This document shows positions 42,803 to 51,281 of a stretch of DNA of 64,000 nt, piece after piece. Under the pieces are notes generated by a model. It ran no database searches. It was given only the letters and a program-made list of their open reading frames with translations, and had not been told where the DNA came from. The DNA is from a virus. The stretch spans positions 32,838 to 96,837 of the IMG/VR virus record IMGVR_UViG_3300008108_000191, one strand, 5' to 3'. A program made the position numbers and the translations under genes. Numbering within the stretch: the stretch's first letter is position 1; the number at the start of each line of letters is the position of its first letter.

Positions 42803-44077
42803 TCAACCAATTGCAGGTGCGGTGAGTGCAACAGGAGTTGACTCGGCAGCAGCAAGATCAAGTGGGAAATTGTGCAAATGTGTTATCGTAAAGACTCTTT
42901 ATTCTTTACTTCTTACTGTCGCCAGTAAGTTCAGACTATCTCTTCATCCTTATGTTTATTAAGGAGTCGGGCATTCGTGGGTAGATTATTGTTGGGACTC
43001 ACTACCTAGTCGTTAGACCTAACCCGATTTTACTAATGCCTATTACTAGGCAAGAACACCAACAAGTCTAGCGTTCCTTTCGTGCATTACCTCCATGCCC
43101 AGTCCAGCACGGTTGAGAACATCAGCCCAAGTGTTAATAACTTTTCCTTGACTATCAACAATAGACTGGTTGAAATTAAAGCCGTTGAGGTTGAAAGCCA
43201 TCGTGGAAACACCAAGAGCGGTGAACCAGATGCCTACAACAGGCCAGGCAGCAAGGAAGAAGTGCAGCGAACGGGAGTTATTAAAGGAAGCATATTGAAA
43301 AATAAGGCGACCGAAATAACCGTGAGCGGCTACAATGTTGTAGGTCTCTTCTTCTTGTCCGAACTTGTATCCATAGTTCTGTGACTCATTCTCTGTCGTC
43401 TCGCGGACAAGAGAAGAGGTGACAAGAGATCCATGCATAGCAGAGAAAAGAGAACCACCGAAGACCCCAGCAACTCCCAGCATGTGGAAAGGATGCATAA
43501 GAATGTTGTGTTCTGCCTGGAAAACAAGCATGTAGTTGAAAGTGCCTGAAATCCCCAGAGGCATCGCATCAGAGAAGGATCCTTGACCGAAGGGATAGAC
43601 CAGGAACACTGCGCTAGCAGCAGCAACGGGTGCAGAGTAGGCAACACAAATCCAAGGACGCATACCGAGTCGGTAAGAAAGTTCCCATTCGCGTCCCATG
43701 TAAGCATAGATGCCGATCAGAAAGTGGAAGACGACCAGTTGGAAAGGTCCTCCATTATATAGCCACTCATCTAGGGAAGAAGCTTCCCAGATGGGGTAAA
43801 AGTGCAGTCCAATAGCATTGGACGAAGGAATAACAGCACCAGAGATGATGTTGTTTCCGTACATGAGTGAACCAGCAACGGGTTCACGGATTCCATCAAT
43901 GTCCACAGGGGGAGCACCGATGAAGGCGATGATGAAACAAGTCGTAGCAGCAAGCAGGCAAGGAATCATCAGGACTCCGAACCAACCGACATAAAGACGA
44001 TTATCGGTTGAGGTGACCCAGTTGCAGAATTGTTCCCAAGTATTCGATTGTCGTTGTTGTGCAATAGAAGCAGCCAT
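42803..44077 (-). CDS. psbA: Photosystem II D1 protein, split by a group I intron
   Basis: Exon 1 is 44077-43070 (336 codons) and exon 2 is 42874-42803 (23 codons and stop). Joined, they give a normal 359-residue D1 ending '[18 protein letters not shown]' and APAIG. Unspliced, the frame ends after 7 intron codons at 43046 and lacks the C-terminus. Exon 1 ends in T and the intron ends in G, the group I rule. The junction falls before His337, a Mn4Ca ligand; Asp342 and Ala344 are also in exon 2, so splicing is required for water oxidation. Glu130 ('[11 protein letters not shown]') is the high-light D1 form. A composite promoter and structured leader precede it. Confidence 0.95.
42875..43069 (-). 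other. Group I intron in psbA (195 nt)
   Basis: It starts AGACTTGTTGG after exon T and ends in G before CAC. The element 'AAGAGATAGTCTGAAC' (42944-42929) matches the P7/R-S core of group I introns. No ORF lies inside. A similar small psbA intron is known in cyanophage S-PM2; the boundaries here come from D1 conservation and the U/G rule. Confidence 0.85.
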
Positions 44078-44092
44078 TTTTTTAAAAAGATA

Positions 44093-44240
44093 GTAAGACC
44101 ATCAGGGAAATGGTGGAGATACTATGCTCCCCGCACCCTTAGCGGGGATATGAGAGACGGATTGGTAACCCTGCCTAGTCTCGGTCAAGCGGCAGGAGTG
44201 TTACAACTTGTTTCGGAAAGTTACATTCCGTAACGTTGTT
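44093..44240 (-). promoter_or_regulatory. Structured psbA 5' leader
   Basis: Three hairpins occur in the leader: CGGAA/TTCCG (44230-44214), CCTGCC/GGCAGG (44196-44170) and CCCCGC/GCGGGG (44147-44129). They lie between the promoter and the ATG at 44077. No gene is seen in 44078-44274. Confidence 0.5.
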
Positions 44241-44244
44241 GATG

Positions 44245-44278
44245 TATTTATCATACTACGGTTTTGGAGTGGCGTCAA
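44245..44278 (-). promoter_or_regulatory. Composite sigma70/late promoter of psbA
   Basis: TTGACG (44278-44273), 17 nt, TATGAT (44255-44250) fused to GATAAATA (44252-44245). The -35 box overlaps the stop of the upstream micro-gene. Confidence 0.75.
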
Positions 44279-44439
44279 GCCCTATATTCCTCTATCTTGT
44301 CCAGGACCTTATTGAGATACTCGTGAGCAAGATACTTGGGATCATGGCAAGGTTTATTCATCCACTCATTATCCAAGTCTCTTTTGATTTTGAGGACCTC
44401 ACATTTTATGGTCTCCTTTGTAAGTTGTCCTCTAGGCAT
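44275..44439 (-). CDS. 54-residue conserved cyanophage protein
   Basis: ATG 44439 to TGA 44275 encodes 'MPRGQLTKETIKCEVLKIKR' and 'DPKYLAHEYLNKVLDKIEEY', a basic helical protein conserved among T4-like cyanophages as I recall. It sits between the peroxiredoxin terminator and the psbA promoter; its TGA is part of the psbA -35 box. Confidence 0.75.
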   Translation of the reverse strand: MPRGQLTKETIKCEVLKIKRDLDNEWMNKPCHDPKYLAHEYLNKVLDKIEEYRA

Positions 44440-44443
44440 ATAC

Positions 44444-44477
44444 AAAAAAACTCTGCTGCTTATTTAGCAACAGAGTT
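44444..44477 (-). terminator. Terminator after peroxiredoxin
   Basis: AACTCTG/CAGAGTT stem with inner TGCT/AGCA pairing and a T7 run on the minus strand. Confidence 0.75.
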
Positions 44478-44497
44478 AAGTATTATTACTTATTCTA

Positions 44498-45025
44498 TCA
44501 AACTGGTGCGGTTTCCCTCACAGTTGTCTTTACATACTCAAGAACGTTTTCTGGTGTCGATACTTCGTATGGATCGGTGTCTGCGTTGTCACGGAAACCG
44601 TCTTCAAGGAATAGTTTTTCGATGATTCCGTTATCCACAACCGCAGCATAACGCCAAGAACGCTGACCGAAACCAAGGTTAGACTTGTTGACCAGATAAC
44701 CCATGCTTCTGGTGAAATAGGCATTTCCATCGGGGATAAGTTTTACTTTTTCAATATTTTGATCTTGTGCCCAGGCATTCATAACAAAGCCGTCATTAAC
44801 AGCCAAGCAGTAAATAGCGTCGATGCCAAGAGCAGCAAATTCATCGTAGTTTTCCTCGAATCCTGGGAGTTGATAAGCACTACAAGTAGGAGTGAATGCA
44901 CCAGGCAGACTGAAAATAACGACTCGCTTGTTATCAAACAGTTCTGAAGTAGTGCGGGTTACAAACTCACCGTTCTCACGGAAAACAAATTGGACTTGTG
45001 GGACTTGAAAATCTTCTTTACGCAT
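44498..45025 (-). CDS. Peroxiredoxin (Prx5-type)
   Basis: GGAGGTAAAG before ATG 45025 (MRKEDFQVPQVQF) sets the start. The 175-residue protein has the peroxidatic Cys in 'SLPGAFTPTCSAYQLPGFEE', 'GIDAIYCLAVNDGFVMNAW', and 'GQRSWRYAAVVDNGIIEKLF'. It would remove peroxides made when photosynthesis runs during infection. It is the last gene of the hli-petF-hli group before a terminator. Confidence 0.93.
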   Translation of the reverse strand: MRKEDFQVPQVQFVFRENGEFVTRTTSELFDNKRVVIFSLPGAFTPTCSAYQLPGFEENYDEFAALGIDAIYCLAVNDGFVMNAWAQDQNIEKVKLIPDGNAYFTRSMGYLVNKSNLGFGQRSWRYAAVVDNGIIEKLFLEDGFRDNADTDPYEVSTPENVLEYVKTTVRETAPV

Positions 45026-45038
45026 CTTTACCTCCATC

Positions 45039-45146
45039 TCACCACACACCCGGAATCACTTGACCAGTCAGGGCATAGGACCCCATTGCGGCAACGATTC
45101 CGATCATTGCGAACCAACCGTTAATGCGTTCTGCTCTTTCGTTCAT
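45039..45146 (-). CDS. hli: Short high-light-inducible protein
   Basis: ATG 45146 to TGA 45039 gives 35 residues: 'RAERINGWFAMIGIVAAMGS' then YALTGQVIPGVW. ExxNGxxAMxG is the Hli chlorophyll-binding signature. It would bind pigments and protect photosystem II. It is coupled tightly to the peroxiredoxin gene. Confidence 0.88.
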   Translation of the reverse strand: MNERAERINGWFAMIGIVAAMGSYALTGQVIPGVW

Positions 45147-45163
45147 TGTTTTACTCCTAAAAA

Positions 45164-45454
45164 TTAAAGGTTTTCTTCTTGCTCGGTAAGAATCACACAG
45201 TCGCTAGTAGGATAAGCGGTACAGGTGAGAATCCAACCGTCTGCTACTTGATCGTCATCCAGGAATGACTGCTCTTCATTATCTACGGTTCCTTCTACGA
45301 GTTTACCAGCACAGGCGGAACAAGCGCCAGCACGGCACGATGCAGGAAGGTCAATACCTGCCTCTTCTGCCGCTTCAAGAATATACTGATCGCTCGCACA
45401 CTGAATGGTGGTTTCGGAGCCGTCGGGAGAGCGGAGAGTAACATTGTAAGTCAT
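45164..45454 (-). CDS. petF: Plant-type [2Fe-2S] ferredoxin
   Basis: The 96-residue protein has the cluster loop '[15 protein letters not shown]' (C-x4-C-x2-C) and a fourth Cys in '[14 protein letters not shown]'. It carries electrons from photosystem I. Cyanophage ferredoxins can feed bilin reductases or other enzymes. It sits between two hli genes, a tidy photosynthesis cassette. Confidence 0.95.
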   Translation of the reverse strand: MTYNVTLRSPDGSETTIQCASDQYILEAAEEAGIDLPASCRAGACSACAGKLVEGTVDNEEQSFLDDDQVADGWILTCTAYPTSDCVILTEQEENL

Positions 45455-45466
45455 AGGTAGAAATAC

Positions 45467-45661
45467 TTAGAAAATACCAAAGAACAGTTTACCAGTAGTT
45501 GCGTAAGAAATCAAGCCTGCTACGATACCCATCATTGCCCAGCGACCATTGGTGCGCTCCTTGACCATGTTAGGGGTAATCTGCCCGTAGTTTTCATAAT
45601 ACATTACAGGTTCTTTGGCAAACATGTTCTGCTGCCCATACTCATTAGTTGTTACAGTCAT
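45467..45661 (-). CDS. hli: High-light-inducible protein with N-terminal extension
   Basis: ATG 45661 (MTVTTNEYGQQN) is preferred over the longer frame. The 64-residue protein ends with 'VKERTNGRWAMMGIVAGLIS', the Hli motif in one membrane helix, and YATTGKLFFGIF. It probably binds chlorophyll/carotenoid with PSII assembly complexes. It heads the hli-petF-hli-peroxiredoxin operon. Confidence 0.93.
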   Translation of the reverse strand: MTVTTNEYGQQNMFAKEPVMYYENYGQITPNMVKERTNGRWAMMGIVAGLISYATTGKLFFGIF

Positions 45662-45699
45662 TGTAGTTTTGTGAAGAACTGTTACAACATTATATAGCA

Positions 45700-45726
45700 A
45701 AAATAAAGGGGACGCAATCCCCCTGT
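45700..45726 (-). terminator. Terminator of the second glycan block
   Basis: AGGGGGA/TCCCCTT stem with 5-nt loop, then TATTTTT on the minus strand, 34 nt after the GT25 stop. Confidence 0.65.
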
Positions 45727-45759
45727 GTTACGGTTTCCCGATATATTGAGTATAAATGC

Positions 45760-46557
45760 TTACTTTCCTTCAAATCCTGGAGGTAATGTTCCAAAATAAG
45801 GATCATAGTCAAATATAACATTCCAATCTGGAATATCAATAGCTTGAGTTTTCCAGAAGTTCCAAAGACCATCATGACTACTTCTATGAAAAATATCTAC
45901 ATGAATGTCATGAATATCAGAACCAAGTTCTACCTTGTAAAGGAACAGGGGAATAGCAAAAGTATTTCCAGAATTATAGATTAAGTCATCAGCTACTGCT
46001 CTGGGTTTAACACCTTGATCTAACTTATACTTGTCTTCACGACAATGCAAATCGATAAGTTTCTGGGCATGATGTCTTGTAATCATATAGCAGGCAGTAG
46101 AAAAGTCATTTACGAACCTCCGATGGAGTTTCATATGAACTTGTGCTGGGTTGATAATAGCGAGTTGAATAACATCATAGTCATAAGGAACCTTAGAGTA
46201 AAAGTCCCTCCATTTAAATGGCCAATGCGATGCTGTAGAAATATCACAGTCATCTTCCATCACCAAAGCACATGGTGCATCTGATGTTTCTAGAAAATGC
46301 TTCATTGCCTTAAGATGAGATGTTACACATCCAACCTCACCAGAAGTCATGTTATCAGGATACCTACCCTTGATAATATCACTCAGGTCATCTTCTCTAC
46401 CATCATATGCTGAGATACGAGTGTAGTCTTCTATCTCCCAGTATTTGAACTGGTCTTCCATATACTTCCACCTATCAGGTTTTCCATCAAGGTTGATACA
46501 ATAAATGGGAGGAAGTCCTTTAAGTTTGAATGCTGCCTTATTCTTGTCCATCAACAC
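45760..46557 (-). CDS. Family 25 glycosyltransferase
   Basis: The 265-residue protein has 'IYCINLDGKPDRWKYMEDQF' near the start, 'SGEVGCVTSHLKAMKHFLE' and 'PCALVMEDDCDI', the GT25 (LPS galactosyltransferase-type) pattern with EDD as metal-binding site. It probably adds a hexose to a surface glycan. Last gene of the second glycan operon, coupled by 1 nt to the GT4 gene. Confidence 0.9.
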   Translation of the reverse strand: MLMDKNKAAFKLKGLPPIYCINLDGKPDRWKYMEDQFKYWEIEDYTRISAYDGREDDLSDIIKGRYPDNMTSGEVGCVTSHLKAMKHFLETSDAPCALVMEDDCDISTASHWPFKWRDFYSKVPYDYDVIQLAIINPAQVHMKLHRRFVNDFSTACYMITRHHAQKLIDLHCREDKYKLDQGVKPRAVADDLIYNSGNTFAIPLFLYKVELGSDIHDIHVDIFHRSSHDGLWNFWKTQAIDIPDWNVIFDYDPYFGTLPPGFEGK

Positions 46558-47501
46558 TATCGTCCAATAATTTCTCTTACAGCAGGAATATAGTATTTCC
46601 CAATAACTGAAGTCCAGTCAAATTCTTTGGAATATTCTATAATATCATTTCTATGAGAAATAGAGTATTCTCTATTCTTTATTATAGCATCTTCAACATA
46701 TTGAATGTCGTTTATCTTTGACTCAGGAATAACTGTAATGAACTCCTTGTTGATATCAAGGTTTGCTTTACCCCACTCACAGACAACCACACCAAGTCCA
46801 GCAGCAAGTGCTTCCATACAAACTAGAGGATGTGCCTCACCATCAGACAGAAGAACCAGGTTTCCATACTCAGTTAGTTCATTAAATAATTTACTCTTTG
46901 TCCACTCACCTAAGTAATTTTTACCTGTATCAAATCGTGGATCTGCATTGTTACCAGCAAACCACAAACTGCTGATAGACTGAAACAAATGCTGCCTCTT
47001 ACGATAATCAATCTTTGCTAGGTAGATGCTACGGTCAGGATACTTTGGTTCTTGCACTACTCTAAACTTAGAGGTATCGACACCGTTAGGGGTCACAAAC
47101 AACCTTTCACTAGGAATACCAGACATAACCTTATAAACGTTCTTAATGCCCTCAGAGAGGCAGAAAACGTTTGGTTTAATCTGAGTAAAGGCATTCAGGA
47201 TATTGATGTATCCATTGAACATCTCTGGGCGTTCAAGATATCCAAAATGACTAGTAATAGCATTTGGATATTGAATATAAGGAACGATGGGAATGAACTC
47301 ATCGTAATGAACATGAACAAAATCAGGTCTAAAGGTGTTTATCTCATCAATGATCTGCCTACCGTCTTTGGTATTCACAATATGAACTTCATGTCCAAGT
47401 TGCTCTAATGCGTTCTTAGTATCCCATATCAGGATCTCAACAGCACCCCACCCTGTTGGTGGGATAGGCATAATACCAGGTCCTATTAATACAATTCTCA
47501 T
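46557..47501 (-). CDS. GT4-like glycosyltransferase
   Basis: The 314-residue GT-B protein opens 'RIVLIGPGIMPIPPTGWGAV' and has 'HVHYDEFIPIV', 'FVTPNGVDTSKFRV' and the donor motif 'EAHPLVCMEALAAGLGVVVC'. The donor sugar is unknown. Overlaps its neighbours by 1 and 4 nt. Confidence 0.88.
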   Translation of the reverse strand: MRIVLIGPGIMPIPPTGWGAVEILIWDTKNALEQLGHEVHIVNTKDGRQIIDEINTFRPDFVHVHYDEFIPIVPYIQYPNAITSHFGYLERPEMFNGYINILNAFTQIKPNVFCLSEGIKNVYKVMSGIPSERLFVTPNGVDTSKFRVVQEPKYPDRSIYLAKIDYRKRQHLFQSISSLWFAGNNADPRFDTGKNYLGEWTKSKLFNELTEYGNLVLLSDGEAHPLVCMEALAAGLGVVVCEWGKANLDINKEFITVIPESKINDIQYVEDAIIKNREYSISHRNDIIEYSKEFDWTSVIGKYYIPAVREIIGR

Positions 47502-48304
47502 TGCTTACCAAGTTCAGTGAACAGTTCCATATGCTTACCATTATACCTCTCAAACACAGAAAAGTCATCAGGATATTTCTTAACCAAATATCCAAAGGCA
47601 ATTTGTTCGTTATTTACATAACCATTACCTATCATTTCATCAACAAAGATCTCATCCATATACTTAGAAACTTTCTTGATAGATTCTGGACCACCACCAA
47701 ACATGGAACCCAGAACGTAAGAGCGATTATCTAACAGATATTCTTTTGGAAGTTCATCGGCACCAGCGAGATCTTTATAATACTCCATATTCATCTGAAT
47801 AAGGAAACTATCACCCATCTCATTCAGAGACTCAATAGCACTAGCACTTGGATAGTCATTGGATAGATCATATCCATCAAAGAAGCGAGAACCACCAGCA
47901 TCTAACCAGAAGAAATGCTTACTACCATGTGGGTTTTCTTCAATTGCCTGCTCTAACCACTTGAACTTAGAATACTGAACAATAGAGTAAAGTGAATGCT
48001 TACATTCAATTCTATCTGGATCAGAAATCTTATTAATATATTCCTCAGACTCGATAATAGTATCAATCTTATCTTTCAGATAATAATAAGGAATCTCTTC
48101 TACAGTTTGAACGTTAATAGAAGTTGGTACAGAAAGCCGCCGCTCTTCAATAAACTCTCGAACATCTTCAGTCACAAAAAGAACCATAGGGCACTTGAGT
48201 TTGAGCATAATATCAAACCACTCTAAGTACTCTTCCCAATTTCTACCATCCATACCCTCACGCGCAATATTGAAAAGGGCAGATACAATAGTTACGTCTT
48301 TCAT
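47498..48304 (-). CDS. HtrL/YibB-like glycosyltransferase
   Basis: The 268-residue protein matches the HtrL (WbbJ-neighbour YibB) family: 'VTIVSALFNIAREGMDGRNW', 'YLEWFDIMLKLKCPMVLF', 'HFFWLDAGGSRFF' (metal site WLDAG) and 'SMFGGGPESIKKVS'. These are LPS-related putative transferases. Coupled by 4-nt overlaps on both sides. Confidence 0.85.
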   Translation of the reverse strand: MKDVTIVSALFNIAREGMDGRNWEEYLEWFDIMLKLKCPMVLFVTEDVREFIEERRLSVPTSINVQTVEEIPYYYLKDKIDTIIESEEYINKISDPDRIECKHSLYSIVQYSKFKWLEQAIEENPHGSKHFFWLDAGGSRFFDGYDLSNDYPSASAIESLNEMGDSFLIQMNMEYYKDLAGADELPKEYLLDNRSYVLGSMFGGGPESIKKVSKYMDEIFVDEMIGNGYVNNEQIAFGYLVKKYPDDFSVFERYNGKHMELFTELGKQ

Positions 48305-49263
48305 AGCAAACTCATAATAGATTTAATTCTGTTAACGTATGTATGGTTTTCTTGAACATACATCATAGCATTTTTAATGTACTCATAATCCGTTCTTTTT
48401 TCCATAGAATCATAGAACAGTTGTGCAGTATCTTCTTGAAGAATACAATTACCATCAAGTTCTGCATAAACTTCTGGAGAATTTGTAGTCCCAAGATGAC
48501 CCCAACTAATAGACTTGAATACCCTACAAGGAACATATCCATTACGAAGATGTTCTGGTCCACGAATATCAACACCGATAATTGACTTCTTGGTTCTCGA
48601 TATAACCTCATCCTCACTTAGAGGATTTGAAAATGGGTCGTTATGAATAAAATCTATTCCATTCTTCTCACATTCCAAGATAAAAGGTTTGAATGTACTG
48701 AAGTTTTCACATCTACCATGAGCAGAAATATTTCCACTGAAATAGATTTTATTTTCTCTAGGGTGGATAATATCCTCAAAGTTAAATTCGTGTGGAAGAA
48801 TATTAGTTGCCCAAGTCACATAAAACTTATCATAGTCTTCAATCCAGTACTGATGATAGTTGTTTAAAACTTGAACTCGATGATTTTTCTTTGGTTGAAG
48901 ATAGCAACAAGGTCCAACTTTTTCAACTTTAGTTTTATCTAAAGTATAATCATAGTTGTGATCTTTGTGCCACAAATGATTATAGCGAACGTCAATAAAC
49001 TTCTTCACTCCAGCATTGATATACTTTGATGGATCTGGACAGACATGAACAAAGTAGGTACTGGTTTTGTTTAGCGGAATATTTTTATCAGCAAATCCTT
49101 CCGTCCAAAATACACAGTCATCCCAATTAAAGTTATCGGGATATTCACCATCATGGAACCAATATGTTTCATATCCCATATAAGTAAATGCTTTATAAAA
49201 AGCAGCATGGATATATGAATGTGTATGAGAATGGAGCGGATATCCCCAAATAATAATTTTCAT
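48301..49263 (-). CDS. GT-B glycosyltransferase-like protein
   Basis: The 320-residue protein starts 'IIIWGYPLHSHTHSYIHAAF' and has a C-terminal 'GYVPCRVFKSISWGHLGTTN' (CgeB/GT1-like nucleotide-sugar region with RxFK). Acceptor and donor are not evident. It lies in the second glycan operon. Confidence 0.75.
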   Translation of the reverse strand: MKIIIWGYPLHSHTHSYIHAAFYKAFTYMGYETYWFHDGEYPDNFNWDDCVFWTEGFADKNIPLNKTSTYFVHVCPDPSKYINAGVKKFIDVRYNHLWHKDHNYDYTLDKTKVEKVGPCCYLQPKKNHRVQVLNNYHQYWIEDYDKFYVTWATNILPHEFNFEDIIHPRENKIYFSGNISAHGRCENFSTFKPFILECEKNGIDFIHNDPFSNPLSEDEVISRTKKSIIGVDIRGPEHLRNGYVPCRVFKSISWGHLGTTNSPEVYAELDGNCILQEDTAQLFYDSMEKRTDYEYIKNAMMYVQENHTYVNRIKSIMSLL

Positions 49264-49275
49264 TCTTGTTTAATT

Positions 49276-50025
49276 TTAAAATCTAGGTACTGATAAAGCA
49301 ATAGGGTGTCTCTCAATATTCACCATCATTTGATCTAAGAGTTGAACATGAAGTGTTTCATTATCCCATGCGCCATCACGATGATGCTTAGTCAAATCAA
49401 AAACTCTTTGGAAGACGGGAAAAACTCCCATACACACATCCATTATATCAGATCCACCGAAACAAATCCAGTCATTAATATGTGGTGGTTGCTGCATTAA
49501 GGATGTGCAGTTGAGAGAACTTTGGTTATAGGTAGACAAATTTATTTTTGTATGGACATTTACATCTGTTCTTATTTTAAATACCCAATCATACTTAAAT
49601 CTATTTTTATATTCATGCTTTAGTTTGAGTCTATTAACTTCACTCATACTATAAAAGTTAGACAAAGTATTTTTAATTTGCCTTTCCTTATAGTTTGGTT
49701 CATTTAATGATCCTTTCCAATATCTGTTTTGAGATATTTCAAAGTCTTCTTCCATATATGGATCATAAAAATCACAACTCTCTTCAACTATCATTTTAAC
49801 AGGGTTGTATATTCTTTTAAAATCATCAATCGCGGTTTCAGAAATTCTCTGGTCTTTCCATCCACCAGATCCACCATACTTATATGGTTTTGTTAAAAGA
49901 TTTTCATCAAACCACAGATGCCCAAAAACATCAACAGAATAATTCCCAAATACATTTTCCAGGATACTAGGAGAACACTCATTTACAAAACGAGGTTGCC
50001 CAGAAAAGCAAACCGCAACTTTCAT
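49276..50025 (-). CDS. Putative glycosyltransferase, paralog 1
   Basis: The 249-residue protein begins 'VAVCFSGQPRFVNECSPSIL', has 'DVFGHLWFDENLL' and the DxD-like 'DWVFKIRTDVNVHTKINL', the pattern of small capsular/LPS transferases. It resembles the next gene along its whole length, suggesting tandem duplication. They overlap by 4 nt. Confidence 0.75.
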   Translation of the reverse strand: MKVAVCFSGQPRFVNECSPSILENVFGNYSVDVFGHLWFDENLLTKPYKYGGSGGWKDQRISETAIDDFKRIYNPVKMIVEESCDFYDPYMEEDFEISQNRYWKGSLNEPNYKERQIKNTLSNFYSMSEVNRLKLKHEYKNRFKYDWVFKIRTDVNVHTKINLSTYNQSSLNCTSLMQQPPHINDWICFGGSDIMDVCMGVFPVFQRVFDLTKHHRDGAWDNETLHVQLLDQMMVNIERHPIALSVPRF

Positions 50026-50828
50026 CGTATAAACTTTGGATAAGTTTCTCTATCTATACTATCTCTCGTAATGAGATAACTGGTTGATAATTTATTGATA
50101 TAAAAATTATTGACTTCAAAGTGCTTACCCAATACTATCTCTTGAATGAAGTCAACTCCATAGATAAAGTAATAGGTGGATAAGAATAAGAAGCATTCTC
50201 CATACAAATCAAGGAGTTTTGATGATGAACAAGCAAAGTGATCATTAACAGTTAAATTAGTTCCTTTATGATATGGTGCATCGAATATATTCATATAGGA
50301 CATATTCAATGAGTTCAAATCTATTTGTTCGTTCAGATAAACATCAGGTCGTATTCGAATAACACAGTCATATTCAAATCCGTTGTTCTGTTCATATATC
50401 TTCTTCAGGTCAATCGCTTTATAAAAGGAGTAGAACTGAGATAAAAAGTTATAAGGAAAACTACTATAATATCCAAACTTTACAACTTCAAGATCTTTGT
50501 TAAAGTCAAAATTATTTTCCTTAGATGGTTTCTCAAAAAATTTTTTATCTTCTCCAGAAGACTTAAGATCATTTAGATACTGCTCTGGAGTTGTGTTGCA
50601 GTTTATAAATCCATAAGGATTTTTTTCAAATGCTTTCTGCTCTTCAACCAAGATTAACTTGGGACATATTGTGCTTTTTGAATAAAAGATTTCTTCAGAA
50701 TATTCTGGAACGTTCCATGTATGAATGAAAAAGTCAACGTCATGACCCTTTAGCATTTGCTGTGATATGTTTGGGAATGTTTTTTGTATATTCCTCAGAA
50801 ACCCACTATAACAAACTGCTACTCTCAT
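50022..50828 (-). CDS. Putative glycosyltransferase, paralog 2
   Basis: The 268-residue protein shares with its neighbour the start 'VAVCYSGFLRNIQKTFPNIS', 'VDFFIHTWNVPEYS' and 'YDCVIRIRPDVYLNEQIDLN'. The R-x-D-V motif is the likely metal/nucleotide site. Substrate unknown. Confidence 0.75.
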   Translation of the reverse strand: MRVAVCYSGFLRNIQKTFPNISQQMLKGHDVDFFIHTWNVPEYSEEIFYSKSTICPKLILVEEQKAFEKNPYGFINCNTTPEQYLNDLKSSGEDKKFFEKPSKENNFDFNKDLEVVKFGYYSSFPYNFLSQFYSFYKAIDLKKIYEQNNGFEYDCVIRIRPDVYLNEQIDLNSLNMSYMNIFDAPYHKGTNLTVNDHFACSSSKLLDLYGECFLFLSTYYFIYGVDFIQEIVLGKHFEVNNFYINKLSTSYLITRDSIDRETYPKFIR

Positions 50829-51281
50829 TTACCCCATTCTCCCAACATAGTCACTGCATATTCCATAACAGTCATACTCACTAGCAGAAAATTTGAACGT
50901 TTCTGTATTTTCTGGTAAAACTACAATAGAGTTAGAACTGTGTGGTTGTCCAGGATAACTCCAGATATACCCCTTACTGGTAAGAGTATGATCATCTGTA
51001 TCATGCCAGAAATAGTTGAAATCAGTATCACACTTTGAAAGAAATTCAAGAGAAGCAAAGTCTTTGCAATGTATCCAAAGATTATTTTTTCTTTCTACCA
51101 ACCATTCCATGAAGACATGGTACTGAGATTCGTCATGTCCAAGATAAAAATCATTAGATTCACATCTAAGATCAATCTCAACATCGTAACCAAGATTTAT
51201 AGCAGTATCAATATAATCTAGACTATTTTCTACTGAAGGATCTGGTCCATTCACATTTCCTCTATGTGCTATCAGTCTCAT
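50829..51281 (-). CDS. Glycerophosphodiester phosphodiesterase-like protein
   Basis: The 150-residue protein begins 'MRLIAHRGNVNGPDPSVENS' then 'NLGYDVEIDLRC' and 'YLGHDES', the GDPD TIM-barrel signature (HRG, EN, ExD, GHD). It is about 100 residues shorter than typical GDPDs and probably forms a reduced barrel. In this operon it may act on a phospho-sugar or lipid-linked glycan. Confidence 0.75.
   Translation of the reverse strand: MRLIAHRGNVNGPDPSVENSLDYIDTAINLGYDVEIDLRCESNDFYLGHDESQYHVFMEWLVERKNNLWIHCKDFASLEFLSKCDTDFNYFWHDTDDHTLTSKGYIWSYPGQPHSSNSIVVLPENTETFKFSASEYDCYGICSDYVGRMG

Noticed and set aside
43046-44077. A 343-residue psbA frame ending RLVGVLA
   Set aside because: The last seven codons are intron sequence; the true C-terminus is in exon 2 at 42874-42803.
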